Part shown: in pieces, positions 1-14,506 of the stretch | How the letters are laid out: the number at the start of each line of letters is the position of its first letter | How positions within the stretch are numbered: the stretch's first letter is position 1 | Assembly: GCA_021234155.1 (NCBI GenBank) | Contig: JAJEKV010000103.1 | Span: 3,226,001 to 3,290,000, forward strand | From: Isoetes taiwanensis | Taxonomy: Eukaryota > Streptophyta > Lycopodiopsida > Isoetales > Isoetaceae | Direction: 5' to 3' | DNA: 64,000 bases | Translations under genes and position numbers: made by a program | The notes under the pieces: generated by a model | Told to the model about the DNA's origin: nothing | Seen by the model: the letters and a program-made list of their open reading frames with translations, nothing else | Databases searched by the model: none

Positions 1-1766
1 TGCTGGAAAAGAAGGTTAGTGAATGGGCAGAAAATAATAATGCTAGAGCCAAAGGGCAAGCAGGCTTTAGGCCAAAGCGCTCAACTGTAGATCATCTTGT
101 TACAGTAAGGTCTATTATTGACACTGTCAAGAAAAGCAAAAAGCCATTGTTCTCTTTGTTTGTTGATTTGACTAAAGCATTTGATACAGTAAACAGGAGC
201 AATATATGGAGGCATCTTGAGACCATAGGGATACCAATAGAGTTAAGAGGCGCCATAGCCACATTTGATAAAAAAGGTAAAAATTCAGCTTTTCGTTTCC
301 TCTCTATACACAATGCAATGACACTGGTTGATGACAATATGGGGGGTCAAAGCGGGGCTGCCCGCTTTCCCCGACCTTATTTGGCATATACATCGATCAG
401 CTTGAAACATGGATGGAGGAGCATGGGGGTATGGGAACGCCATTAGCAAACCGCATGATCTGATTGCTATTATATGCCGATGATATAATCATGTTTGCTA
501 GAAATGGAAAAGAAATGCGAGAGACACACGGATGCACTTGCTGATTTTTGCAATAAATATGGAATGTCGGTCAATCGACTAAAACCAAAATACTAATCTT
601 TGGTACTAAGGCAAGAAGTGATTACCACTTTTACTATGAAGGGAAGGAGGTGGAAGTTACAAATACTTATAAATACTTAGGGCTGATCGTGGACCATAAT
701 TACGGGTGGCACAAGGCAGTAGAACAAAGAGTTGATGATGGGTTACGCGCCCTATATGGCATGAGAGAAAGTGCGGTGAAAGCACACATAGTTGGTGGAA
801 GCTTAAAAAAATGCTATACACTTCATTTGTGCGGGCCGTGGTACTATATGGATGCAAAGCATGGGCACCAGGCCTATCTCAGGACATGTGGAAAAGAGTA
901 GAAAAAATTCAAAAGAAATTTTATTCAAATGAATTGGGTGCTAAAATGCAAACGCCATATCCCATGCTACTAGCGTAAGCGGGCATGATGCCTTTGGAGG
1001 CTGAAGCTTTGGTGCGGAACACTCAAATACGTGAGAAAAATACATGGATTAGGATCGAAAGGCGACTACACACCGCATTAGCTAAGCAACAAAGTGAACA
1101 CAAAGGCTGGTATATGAGTATAAAAAAAATGGTTAAACAGATGGGGAATAGACATAAAGCACATGCTTGGGGTGGACATTGACCATATAAGAACATGGAT
1201 AGATACATGTACAACATAAGATGTGGCTAAACCCGGCACGCGAAAATGTTGTTCTATAAGGAAAACATCAACATCGGCCCAGCGAAGCACCACATTTGCT
1301 TGAAAGGGTATCCTATCACAAAAGACATGTGATATGTAGGATGCTGTGAGCTCCCACCACTTGGGGTGGAAGTAGGAAGATGGGGAAACTCCCTAGGCAA
1401 CTTCGTAGTATGCAAAGTTTTGGGTCGGATGAAATCGAGAATGAGGAACATTTAATTTTGCATTGCCCAAAGATATCAAAGCATAAGACGGCGATACAAA
1501 ATACAAGAAGATATTTCATTAAGTGCCTTTTTGCACTCCCAAAGAACTCATAGGAGGTTACTTAATAGAAGTATCCGAGATGAGAGCAATCAAGATTAAG
1601 AACTATAAATCATTGTTAGAGATGTATGATGAATATGAGAGTGAGTGAGAGCTGGAGTGTACTCATGATGAGTACATCTCTCGTACTTGAAAAAGTGTTG
1701 AAAAATCTATGATGTATCAAACCGCCATATGGACTGATGGTCTAAAAGGCGAAATAATTAACATTC

Positions 1767-1768
<2 letters not shown>
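1..1768 (+). mobile_element. LINE (non-LTR retrotransposon), decayed ORF2, 3' part
   Basis: Reverse-transcriptase remnants are read in several frames. An AGFRPKRSTVDHL segment (about 60-105) and FVDLTKAFDTVNR (about 158-200) match the LINE fingers and first catalytic Asp region. LLYADDIIMFARN (about 465-505) is the YxDD box, followed by a thumb-like TYKYLGLIVD segment (about 665-695). A late EEHLILHCPK motif (about 1440-1470) resembles the Cys/His knuckle found at the C end of many LINE ORF2 proteins. Frameshifts and stops interrupt the frame throughout, so this is a dead copy. The 5' part lies outside the window. The 3' end passes into a dinucleotide microsatellite. The same last 325 bases recur at 3888-4213, which fixes the element's 3' end. 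Confidence 0.85.

Positions 1769-1854
<86 letters not shown>
1769..1854. repeat. (TC)n followed by (CA)n microsatellite
   Basis: About 27 TC units run directly into about 16 CA units. The tract starts immediately after the conserved LINE 3' end, so it may be the element's tail or an expansion of it. Confidence 0.97.
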
Positions 1855-1856
<2 letters not shown>

Positions 1857-1867
1857 CTTTCCCACAT

Positions 1868-1921
1868 GCATACAAATATTTTATCTCTCATGCTATACGG
1901 CGAGAGATAAAATTTGTATGT
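1868..1921. repeat. Imperfect hairpin next to the microsatellite
   Basis: The left arm (about 1869-1889, CATACAAATATTTTATCTCTC) is complementary to the right arm (1902-1920), apart from a two-base gap, with a 12-base loop. It could be a tiny MITE-like remnant or a chance product of AT-rich sequence. Confidence 0.6.
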
Positions 1922-3627
<1,706 letters not shown>

Positions 3628-3887
3628 AAGTACCATTCAACCGACATGCATGGTGCATGCACCTTGTCGGGAACATAAAATAGTGCATTGAAAGCGCCAA
3701 ACTGCACAAATTTGATAACAAAGAGCTTATAACAGGAGCAAATCTGAACATGGTGCCTGTGACATCAAGTATAAGGAAATTAATGTGTTACCTTACACTC
3801 TTCCTGTTTCTACTTAGATAAAACATTGCCTATCTAATCCACATTTGTCTCAGAGCTATATCATTATTAGTACTCTCTCTCTCTCTA

Positions 3888-4213
3888 GAATGAAGAACAT
3901 TTAATTCTGCACTGCCCAGCATATCAAAGCATAAGACGAAGATACAAAATACAAGAAGATATTTTATTAAGTGCCTTTTTTGCACTCCCAGCAGAACTCA
4001 TAGGAGGTTACTTAATAGAAGTATCCGAGATGAGAGCAGTCAGCATTAAGAACTATAAATCATTGTTAGAGATGTATGATGAATATGAGAGTGAGTGAGA
4101 GCTGGAGTGTACTCATGATGAGTACATCTCTCGTACTTGAAAAGTGTTGAAAAATCTATGATGTATCAAACTGCCATATGGACCTGATGGTCTAAAAGGC
4201 GAAATAATCAACA
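3888..4213 (+). mobile_element. 5'-truncated second copy of the LINE 3' end
   Basis: This stretch repeats 1439-1768 almost base for base, from the GAATGAAGAAC phrase to the closing AACATTC. It is preceded by a short (CT)n run and followed by (TTC)n instead of (TC)n. Extreme 5' truncation is typical of target-primed reverse transcription. Confidence 0.85.
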
Positions 4214-4336
4214 TTCTTCTTCTTCTTCTTCTTCTTCTTCTTCTTCTTCTTCTTCTTCTTCTTCTTCTTCTTCTTCTTCTTCTTCTTCTTCTTCTTCTTC
4301 TTCTTCTTCTTCTTCGAATACTTCTTCTTCTTCTTC
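4214..4336. repeat. (TTC)n microsatellite, LINE tail joined to tandem unit 1
   Basis: About 34 TTC units, a GAATA interruption and a shorter second run. The left side is the LINE 3' end. The right side enters the tandem unit in mid-sequence. Confidence 0.97.
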
Positions 4337-5453
4337 GAATACTTCTGCACGGTCAGATAATGCAAAAACACATTTAAAAGCCTCGTTCAGAGTAAGGACA
4401 TGTCTCCCAATATCTACCCTGGTGTTTTATGCCAGGCCACATCAGGTACTCCTACTTCCATTACCCATTAGTATAATCAACCTTTCATAATATAACTTAA
4501 CTTTAGATCTTATCATCATTATCATTTAGCATTTGTACATGAATTTGAAAGCGTAAGGTATAAAATATAATCTGAAGCATAACATGCAGAGTATAAATTG
4601 TAAAGTGTACAGTAGAAAGTGTAAAATGTAAAATATATGAAGTATAAAGTAATAGTTACATTCCTGTATTTCATAGTTCTATTTTTCTCGTCTCCAGTTA
4701 TCATTTCCGCGTTAATGCCAACTCTAACAGCAAAAGAGAGACAATTAGAGGAGAGAACCCGTACCTGCAGCCAACCAATACACAATTAGCATGATAATGG
4801 TAAATGTGCAAGGGCCAAAAGGTACATTGGGTCTCTCAGTTTATCACTGATCACCAATTGTATCTTTTTGCCCTGAGATGACATTTAACAAGAAAGGACA
4901 CTGGAATATTAACGGAATATTAACACTTTTAGCATTATAAACTTGTCATTTGATCTCAAGCATAACCATTAGACGAGAACTAATTTCTTAGTCCCAAATC
5001 TAGCTGGTTATCTTGATCTCAAAAATATTACTTCAGCCAAGATAGAATCCTTGTTCATATCATACGAGCATAAAGCTCTAAATATGCATTTTTCTATTCT
5101 AACTTATTCCAGATCAATAAAAATCCTATGGCATCATTAATCGTCAGAATCTTTGTTAACAAGATCCGGATTAACTCACAGTAGCAAAAACATATTGCTA
5201 ATTCATTTATTATTGCATCACAAAAACAATTTCAGCATGTACATACAAATGCATAAATGCATCAACATAGCAGCCACAAATAGTGGTAGATATTTCACGT
5301 AGACTTGTAATCCCATCATGCAATAAGATATAATTCAAGGCCTCTAATCTACTCAAAAATCTGTCTTAATCAAGTAGCTTATAGAATCTATTTAAAGATA
5401 GAAATATCAAATGAGATCCCACATTATTTCTATCATCAAGAATCAGATATGAC

Positions 5454-5630
5454 CTGAATTAGTGCGTCCAGATAACTAGCATCATGTTTTATTTCACCAC
5501 CACCAGGCAGCCTTCGTATATCAATTCCTTCAAACTCATTAGATGGATCATCATCCCTAGCAGGGTCTTCTCTTTCTTGCCATGATATCATCCTATTCAT
5601 GCCATCAAGCAACATCATCATTTTCGATAT
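5454..5630 (-). other. Candidate internal exon, 59 codons, unknown protein (unit 1)
   Basis: On the minus strand a GTGCCTAG acceptor-like site precedes a 177-base open stretch, which ends at an AG/GT donor-like site. Length and phase are both whole codons. It contains the phrases EFEGIDIRRLPGGGEIKHD and SYLDALIQ. The matching stretches in units 2 and 3 have a TGA after WQE and an insertion at the acceptor side, so only unit 1 is open. I do not recognise the family. No convincing neighbouring exons were found, so this may be a captured or orphan exon. Confidence 0.3.
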
Positions 5631-6891
5631 CTAGGCACTTGTAGAGCACCATGGCATCTGCACATCAGGTTTTAAAGCACAAATGCATGTAAGGCATAAA
5701 ATATTGCTGGTATTAGAGCACCAGATGTTATTTTACACGCAAAATTGCCAGATTAGTGTATCACCAGCATGTTTTTGGCATTAGGAAACTAACCGTCATA
5801 TCGTGCTAGTGCCATAGCCATTTGACGATTCTATATTGAACTCCAGTTTCAGCTTCTGTATTGAAGTCAGAAATGTGGCATCTGTATTGAAATGGCCAAG
5901 GCTCTTTGGCTTCTCCTTTGAACACATATCTCCAGGCATAGGCAAAGGAACTTTATTATCATTTGCACCGGATATTAGCATTTTTCAAACCAGCTTTTGT
6001 TCCAAGAAAAAATCAGCAGATCGACCATCTCTAAAATATGGTGGCATCTGTTTATCTGCTTTTGCATGGTCTCAACTACCATATATATCATAGCATCTGT
6101 TTTCGGCTATAACCAGATCCCAAATCTTTGTACATTTGGTTGCAGACTCTATTTTAGAGCATATCAGAGAAGATACAAACTTCATTACTAGCCAATACAA
6201 ACTTCATTACTAGCCATAGACAACTGTATTTCATAGCCAAATCTTTCCATAAACCATATATTCGGCAATAGATTCGGCAGTCTATTTACCGGCTGCAGCA
6301 TTCAAAGCCTCGACATGGCCATGACAGGCTCGGCCAGTATTAGCAAAGATGAAGACAAAACTTATAAGCAGCTTCTACCTGCACATTAGGAACTCTAGAA
6401 TTGCATTCGGCTTCTCAGGATGAGCTCCGGCCACCATAGCCGTTTGGCGCCAAGGCCTTTAGCCAGAAGAATCTTTTATTAAGAGCCCATATTTTTGCAT
6501 ATGTAAGGCCATTTTAAGAAGTCAATATTAGCCTCCAACACTAACTTGTAATCCATGTAAATATTTCACGACAATCTTCCCATATGGGATTCTTTTCTTT
6601 TCTGAATGCATACATTCCCCAAAATTATTTGTACCCGACATTCTTTTTGTCCAATAAACTTTCTAAGACCATTGGCAAAAAAGTAACGTACCTTATAGCC
6701 TTAAAAAGTAACGTATTAAAATGCAAGGAGGCCCACATTCCACAAGTAATTATGAGCCACATTATGATGGTTCCAAGGTACCAAGCATCCTTGTTTTCCA
6801 AAGTCCCAAGCTATATTCCAAAAGCTTGTCTTTATACCTTTTTATCATACACAAGAGAAGATGTAGGATGCCACTATAAGAGAATATTCAT

Positions 6892-6958
6892 TTCTTCTTC
6901 TTCTTCTTCTTCTTCTTCTTCTTCTTCTTCTTCTTCTTCTTCTTCTTCTTCTTCTTCT
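6892..6958. repeat. (TTC)n microsatellite, end of tandem unit 1
   Basis: About 22 TTC units, followed by the CCCACAATCCCTCCCTCAGG phrase that also follows the tract at 9971-10082. Confidence 0.97.
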
Positions 6959-7000
6959 CCCACAATCCCTCCCTCAGGATGTAGGACACCACTTTTTATA

Positions 7001-7045
7001 AGGAAAGTAGGACCTCCCCTATAAAAAGAGGGGTCCTACTTCCTT
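7001..7045. repeat. Inverted repeat near the start of tandem unit 2
   Basis: AGGAAAGTAGGACCTCCCCT is followed after a short A-rich loop by AGGGGTCCTACTTCCTT, a near-perfect stem. It is repeated at 10125-10169 in unit 3 and could fold as a hairpin. Confidence 0.8.
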
Positions 7046-9970
7046 ACACCATAAGAAAGCAGATTAATCTGCATTAGATATTAAAATTTTGAAATTTAGA
7101 GTATTAGGTACAGTGGCCCTATTCTCTATACCATGGCACTATGGACCAAGGTCTTTTATAATGTTAATATATATGTGTGTATCAAGACCCAACAAATTGG
7201 GCCATACATACCATGCACAGCCAGATATAATATAATGCATTATATCATTTTATAGGCTATGGACCATTTACCATAAGATATGGTAGCAGAACCATTCAAG
7301 CATAATGGTAGCAGTAATATCATTTTAGTAATGCTAAATCCAAATAAGGAATCAACATTATTTAATGGTTTCGGAAATGATGTGTTTGCTGAATACCTCC
7401 AGCAAATAGATGTCACAGTTTCTTCTTCGAATATGTTCTTACAAATACTACGGTCAGATAATGCAAAAAAAAAACATTTAAAAGCCTCGATTCGAGGTAA
7501 GGACATGTCTCCCAATATCTACCCCGGTGTTTTATGCCGGGCCACATCGTGCAACTCTCCAAACTTCCATTACCCATTAGTATAATCAACCTTTCATAAT
7601 ATAACTTAACTTTAGATCTTATCATCATTATCATTTAGCATTTGTACATGAATTTGAAAGTAAGGTATAAAATATAATAAAGAAGCATAACATTTGTAGT
7701 ATAAAATTGTAAAGTATACAAGTGCCAGAAAGTGTAAAATGTAAAATATATGAAGTATAAAGTAATAGTTACATTCAAATATTTCATAGTTCTATTTTTC
7801 TATTTCTCCAGTTATCATTTCCACGTTAACGCCAACTCTAACAGCAAAATAGAGACAATTGGAGGAGAGAACCCGTACCTGCAGCCAATCAATACACAAT
7901 TAGCGTGAAAATGGTAAATGTGCAAGGGCCAAAAGGTACATTGGGTCTCTCAGTTTATCACTGATCACCAATTGTATCCTTTTGCCCTGAGGTGGACATT
8001 TAACAAGAAAGGAAACTGGAATAGTAACATTCATAGCATTATAAGTTTTTCAATTGATCTCAAGTACTACCATTAGACGAGAACTAATTTCTTAGTCCCA
8101 AATCTAGCTGGTAATCTTGATCTCAAAAATATTACTTCAGCCAGGATAGAATCCTAGTTCATATCATATGAGCATAAAGCTCTAAATATGCATTTTTCTA
8201 TTCTAACTTATTCCAGATCAATAAAAATCGTATGCCATCATTGATCATCAAAATCTCTGTTAACAAAATCCAGATTAACTCACAGTAGCAAAAACATATT
8301 GCTAATTCATTTATTATTGCATCACAAAAACAATTTCAGTATGAATGTACAAAATGCATAAATGCATCGACATAGCAGCCACAAATAGTGGTAGTATTTC
8401 ACATAGACTTGTAATCCCATCATGCAATAGGATATAATTCAAGGCCTGTAACTACTCAAAAATCTGTCTTAATCAAGTAGCTAATAGAATCTATTTAAAG
8501 ATAGAAATATCAAATGAGATCTCACATTATCTCTATCATCAAGAATTAGATATGACCTGAATTAGAGCGTCCAGATATCTAGCATCATGTTTTAATTCAC
8601 CACCACCAGGCAGTCTTCGTATATTAATTCCATCAAACTCATTAGATGGATCATCACCACTAGCACGGTCTTCTCATTCTTGCCATAATATCATCCTTTT
8701 CGTGCCATCAAGCAACATCATCGTTTTCGATTCATAAAACTATATGATATTGATGTATCTAGACACTTGTAGAGCATCAGGGCATCTGCACATCAGATTT
8801 TAAAGCACAAATGTATGTAAGGTATGAAATATTGCTGGTATTAAAGCACCAGATGTTATTTTACATGCAAAATTGCCAGATTAGTGTATCACCAGCATGT
8901 TTTTAGCATTAAGAAACTAACCGTCATATTGTGTCATAGCCATTTGACGATTTTGTATAGAACTCCAGTTTCAGATTCTGTATTGAAGTCAGAAATGTGG
9001 CATCTGTATTGAAACGGCCAAGGCTCTTTGGCTTCTCCTTTGAAACATATCTGCTTTTGTTCCAAGAATAAATCAGCAGATCGACCATCTCTAAAATATG
9101 GCGGCATCTGTTTATCTGCTTATGCATGGTCTCAACTACCATATATATATCATAGCATCTGTTTTTGGCTATAACCAGATCCCAGATCTTTGTATGCAAA
9201 CTCTATTTTAGAGCATATCAGAGGAAATACAAACTTCACTACTAGCCATAGACAACTGTACTTCATATCCAAATCTTTTCATAAACCATATATTCGGCAA
9301 TAGATTCGGCAGTCTATTTACCGGCTGCAGCATTCAAAGCCCTGACATGGCCATGACAGACTTGGCCAGTATCACCAAAGAGGAAGACAAAACTTATAAG
9401 CAGCTTGTATCGGCACATTAGGAACTCTAGAATTGCATTCGGCTTTTCAGAATGAGCTCCGGCCACCATAGCCGTTTGGCGCCAAGGATATTAGCCAGAA
9501 GAAACTTTTATTAAGAATAAAATTAGCCCATATTTTTGCATATGTAAGGCCATTTAAGAGGTCAATATATTAGCCTCCAATACTAACTAGTAATCCATGT
9601 AAATATTTCACGACAACCTTCCATATGGGAAATTTCTTTTCCGAATGCATGCATTCCCCAAAATTATCTCTACCCGACATTCTTTTTGTCCAATAAACCA
9701 CATCAAGTACAATTAGAACTTACCATAAAATATTTTCTAAGACCATTGGCAAAATTCTAAGACCATTGGCACAAAAGTAACGTACCTTATAGCCTTAAAA
9801 GTAACATATTAAAATGCAAGGAGGCCCACCTTCCACAAGTAATTATGAGCCACATTATGATGGTTCCAAGGTACCAAGCATCCTTGTTTTCCAAAGTCCC
9901 AAGCTATATTCCAAAAGCTTGTCTTTATACCTTTCTATCATCTCAGAGAAGATCCGAAGAGAATATTCCC

Positions 9971-10082
9971 TTCTTCTTCTTCTTCTTCTTCTTCTTCTTC
10001 TTCTTCTTCTTCTTCTTCTTCTTCTTCTTCTTCTTCTTCTTCTTCTTCTTCTTCTTCTTCTTCTTCTTCTTCTTCTTCTTCT
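9971..10082. repeat. (TTC)n microsatellite, end of tandem unit 2
   Basis: About 37 TTC units. Poly-Leu or poly-Phe readings here are artefacts. Confidence 0.97.
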
Positions 10083-10124
10083 CCCACAATCCCTCCCTCA
10101 GGATGTAGGACACCACTTTTTATA

Positions 10125-10169
10125 AGGAAAGTAGGACCTCCCCTATAAAAAGAGGGGTCCTACTTCCTT
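10125..10169. repeat. Inverted repeat near the start of tandem unit 3
   Basis: Same stem-loop as at 7001-7045, identical in the arms. Confidence 0.8.
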
Positions 10170-13058
10170 ACACCATAAGAAAGCAGATTAATCTGCATTA
10201 GATATTAAAATTTTGAAATTTAGAGTATTAGGTACAGTGGCCCTATTCTCTATACCATGGCACTATGGACCAAGGTCTTTTATAATGTTAATATATATGT
10301 GTGTGTACGGCACAGTGGGCCATACATACCATGCACAGCCAGATATAATATAATGCATTATATCATTTTATAGGCTATGGACCATTTACCATAAGATATG
10401 GTAGCAGAACCATTCAACTGTAACAGAACAGAATATCAGTTAGTAATGCTAAATCCAAATAAGGAATCAACATTATTTAATGGTTTCGGAAATGATGTGT
10501 TTGCTGAATACCTCCAGCAAATAGATGTCACAGTTTCTTCTTCGAATATGTTCTTACAAATACTACGGTCAGATAATGCAAAAAAACATTTAAAAGCCTC
10601 GTTCAGAGTAAGGACATGTCTCCCAATATCTACCCTGGTGTTTTATGCCAGGCCACATCAGGTACTCCTACTTCCATTACCCATTAGTATAATCAACCTT
10701 TCATAATATAACTTAACTTTAGATCTTATCATCATTATCATTTAGCATTTGTACATGAATTTGAAAGCGTAAGGTATAAAATATAATCTGAAGCATAACA
10801 TGCAGAGTATAAATTGTAAAGTACAAAATATAGAAAGTGTAAAATGTAAAATATATAAAGTATATTTATTAATAGTTACATTCTCAAATTTCATAGTTCT
10901 ATTTTTCTCGTCTCCGCGTTATCATTTCCGCGTTAATGCCAACTCTAACAGCAAAAGAGAGACAATTAGAGGAGAGAACCCGTACCTGCAGCCAACCAAT
11001 ACACAATTAGCATGATAATGGTAAATGTGCAAGGGCCAAAAGGTACATTGGGTCTCTCAGTTTATCACTGATCACCAATTGTATCTTTTTGCCCTGAGAT
11101 GACATTTAACAAGAAAGGACACTGGAATATTAATATTTTTAGCATTATAGACTATTCATTTGATCTCAGGCATAACCATTAGACGAGAACTAATTTCTTA
11201 GTCCCAAATCTAGCTGGTTATTTTGATCTCAAATATATTACTTCAGCCAGGATAGAATCATTATTCATATCATATGAGCATAAAGCTCCAAATATGCATT
11301 TTTCTATTCTAACTTATTCGGATCAATAAAATCCTATGGCATCATTAATCGTCAAAATCTTTGTTAACAAGATCCGGATTAACTCACAAGAGCAAAAAAC
11401 ATATTGCTAATTCATTTAATATTGCATCACAAAAACAATTTCAGTATGAATGTACAAAATGCATAAATGCATCGACATAGCAGCCACAAATAGTGGTAGT
11501 ATTTCAGATAGACTTGTAATCCCATCATGCAATAGGATATAATTCAAGGCCTGTAACTACTCAAAAATCTGTCTTAATCAAGTAGCTAATAGAATCTATT
11601 TAAAGATAGAAATATCAAATGAGATCTCACATTATCTCTATCATCAAGAATTAGATATGACCTGAATTAGAGCGTCCAGATATCCAGCATCATGTTTTAA
11701 TTCACCACCACCAGGCAGTCTTCGTATATTAATTCCATCAAACTCATTAGATGGATCATCACCACTAGCACGGTCTTCTCATTCTTGCCATAATATCATC
11801 CTTTTCGTGCCATCAAGCAACATCATCATTTTCGATTCATAAAACTATATGATATTGATGTATCTAGGCACTTGTAGAGCATCAGGGCATCTGCACATCA
11901 GATTTTAAAGCACAAATGTATGTAAGGTATGAAATATTGCTGGTATTAAAGCACCAGATGTTATTTTACATGCAAAATTGCCAGATTAGTGTATCACCAA
12001 AGATGTTTTTGGCATTAGAAACTAACCAATCATATCGTACTAGTGCCATAGCCATTTGACAATTTATATTGAACTCGGGTTTAAATTGTATTGAAGTCAG
12101 AAATGTGGCATCTGTATTGAAACGGCCAAGGCTCTTTGGCTTCTCCTTTGAAACATATCTGCTTTTGTTCCAAGAATAAATCAGCAGATCGACCATCTCT
12201 AAAATATGGTGGCATCTGTTTATCTGCTTATGCATGGTCTCAACTACCATATATATATCATAGCATCTGTTTTTGGCTATAACCAGATCCCAGATCTTTG
12301 TATGCAAACTCTATTTTAGAGCATATCAGAGGAAATACAAACTTCACTACTAGCCATAGACAACTGTACTTCATATCCAAATCTTTTCATAAACCATATA
12401 TTCGGCAATAGATTCTAAGTAGCCTATTTACCTATTGCTAAAGATTCAAAGCCTCGACATGGCCATGACAGCTGCTCGGCCAGTATTAGCAAAGATGAAG
12501 ACAAAACTTATAAGCAGCTTCTACCTGCACATTAGGAACTCTAGAATTGCATTCGGCTTCGGGATGAGCTCAGAGCCACCATAGCCGGATTTTGGCCAAG
12601 GCCTTTAGCCAGAAGAATCTTTTATTAAGAGCCCATATTTTTGCATATGTAAGGCCATTTTAAGAAGTCAATATTAGCCTCCAACACTAACTTGTAATCC
12701 ATGTAAATATTTCACGACAATCTTCCCATATGGGATTCTTTTCTTTTCTGAATGCATACATTCCCCAAAATTATTTGTACCCGACATTCTTTTTGTCCAA
12801 TAAACTACATCAATTACAATTAAAACTTACCATAAAATATTTTCTAAGACCATTGGAAAAAAAGTAACGTACCTTATAGCCTTAAAAAGTAACGTATTAA
12901 AATGCAAGGAGGCCCACATTCCACAAGTAATTATGAGCCACATTATGATGGTTCCAAGGTACCAAGCATCCTTGTTTTCCAAAGTCCCAAGCTATATTCC
13001 AAAAGCTTGTCTTTATACCTTTCTATCATCTCAGAGAAGATCCGAAGAGAATATTCCC

Positions 13059-13210
13059 TTCTTCTTCTTCTTCTTCTTCTTCTTCTTCTTCTTCTTCTTC
13101 TTCTTCTTCTTCTTCTTCTTCTTCTTCTTCTTCTTCTTCTTCTTCTTCTTCTTCCTCCTCCCTCTCCTCTCCCTCTCCCTCTCCCTCTCCCTCTCCCTCT
13201 CCCTCTCCCT

Positions 13211-13261
<51 letters not shown>

Positions 13262-13281
13262 TGTATTGTGTGTGTGTGTGT
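13059..13281. repeat. Compound microsatellite closing the tandem array
   Basis: (TTC)n to about 13154, then (CTCCCT)n to about 13220, (CT)n to about 13244 and (GT)n. The CCCACAATCC sequence that follows the other TTC tracts is absent, so the array ends here. Confidence 0.97.
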
Positions 13282-14497
13282 TCCCGAACGAACAATAGCC
13301 ATTTTGCGGACGATGAATGCATGAAAGTGAGGCCTAGCTATGTTTATTGCGTCATGTGAACATTGCGTCATGTGAACATGTAGAATAGATAATGGACTCG
13401 TCAGATCCTTAGAAACATACGAAACAATATATGAAGAATCCAAATACGAAATCAAGAAAGGGGGGAGGGGGAGGGGTGTGCAAAAGAACTTAGGAACTGT
13501 AAATTGTTTTGCATGTCAATTTTGTTCAGGGTATGAAGGAAGAACTCGATATTATAAATTGAAGAAGGTTGCTAAGAATTTAATAGCATGAAATACATGG
13601 AAGTTGCAAGCAAAGTAAAGCTGTTAAAAAATGCAAAGGCATGTCTTTTGTTGCTCAATAGTTATGGGTCGGGTTCTGAGCCTAGGCCCTGTCGAAGGCA
13701 ATGATTTGGAGTCTATGGTTAGCCCGAACGTGCATTTACCCCAGCTCTTCAGTATGCTTTGGCACAATGATCGAGGGTATGCCTTCATTGTAGCTAATGC
13801 GCCTCCTAATGGATAACCGAGAAGTTTGTCAAGCAATGCTCCTACCATTGTGACCTGTAGCGTCTTAGATGCAGTGTCGATGTCACCGAACATTGTTCAC
13901 TCTTCCGTCATGCCGTCGTTCCCGCACATATCCAGAGACTGTCCGACATTACCTTGTTGCAAGCATTGCACGTCTTCACGACCTTGTTGTCGCCAGTTAT
14001 ATTCAATCTCAAGGTTTGATTAGTGGAAAGCTGTATCAAAGAAGGTGACAAGTGAGGACAATTTTGGCTTAGTTTTAGGAGCAGAAAATATGCCTTGATA
14101 TCGCCTGGGTACTGCCTGTTGAAGCTTGCAAAGCTTCCTTCATTCCACCAAGAATCTTTCATCTTGAATAGCCTGGGTCCCCTTTCTGATACAAATTTTT
14201 CTTGAATCTGCTAATGGTAACGGATCTAGAGCCATATAATCCAAAGACCCTGCCCCCCAAGAATGGTTGGAGGGCTTCGCCTCTTGGAGGTCGTCATGGC
14301 CAGATGCTCTATGAGGTATTTTCTTTTTTTGCCCTTTTTATGGTTTTTTCAAACGTTTTTATGCCAAAAGAAAATTTGCTACCCGGAACGGTGCAGAACA
14401 CAGTTCCTTGCAGCACCCATATTGAGAACTTGGCTGAGAGTTTTCGCAACTCTGGACCCTTGGAGCGGAGTTCGCAATGGAACGGACGGAGCAAATG
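13282..14497. other. Intergenic / upstream of the DEM-like gene, no gene assigned
   Basis: On the minus strand, two adjoining open stretches (about 13908-14162 and 13624-13893) read like one broken protein (phrases KTCNACNKVMSDSLWICAG and TMVGALLDKLLGYPLGGALA). They match no family I can name. They may be an old antisense pseudogene, or chance. Confidence 0.4.
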
Positions 14498-14506
14498 TAT
14501 ATATAA
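14498..14506 (+). promoter_or_regulatory. Possible TATA box for the DEM-like gene
   Basis: TATATATAA lies about 540 bases before the start codon. If used, it implies a 5' leader of roughly 500 bases containing short upstream ATGs, or an undetected 5' UTR intron. Position and motif are the only support. Confidence 0.3.

Larger units (their letters stand above)
4214..13154. repeat. Tandem array of three units of about 3.1 kb
   Basis: The same sequence occurs three times. The phrase ATGCAAGGAGGCCCAC, for example, starts at 6721, 9814 and 12902, giving offsets of 3093 and 3088. Each unit ends in a long TTC tract (6892-6958, 9971-10082, 13059-13154), and the array is preceded by another one (4214-4336). 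Unit 1 is short at its left end: it starts at the point matching TTCTTCGAAT at about 7424 in unit 2, so about 460 bases are missing. The units differ by scattered substitutions and small indels. No known transposon protein is encoded, and one exon-like frame is listed separately. Confidence 0.9.

Noticed and set aside
4681-4785. Minus-strand phrase with MITGD, reminiscent of P-type ATPases
   Set aside because: Only five residues match; the surrounding sequence lacks the DKTGT and hinge motifs.
7280-7585. Plus-strand frame with LNPNKESTLFNGFGNDVFAEYL, repeated at 10398-10706
   Set aside because: It looks protein-like, but the copies are too similar to show selection, and there are no splice signals or recognised family.
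9814-10125. Frames with poly-Leu, poly-Phe or poly-Ser over the TTC tracts (also at 6584-7024 and 12902-13455)
   Set aside because: Simple-repeat translation; the flanking text is repeated in each tandem unit and has no known domain.
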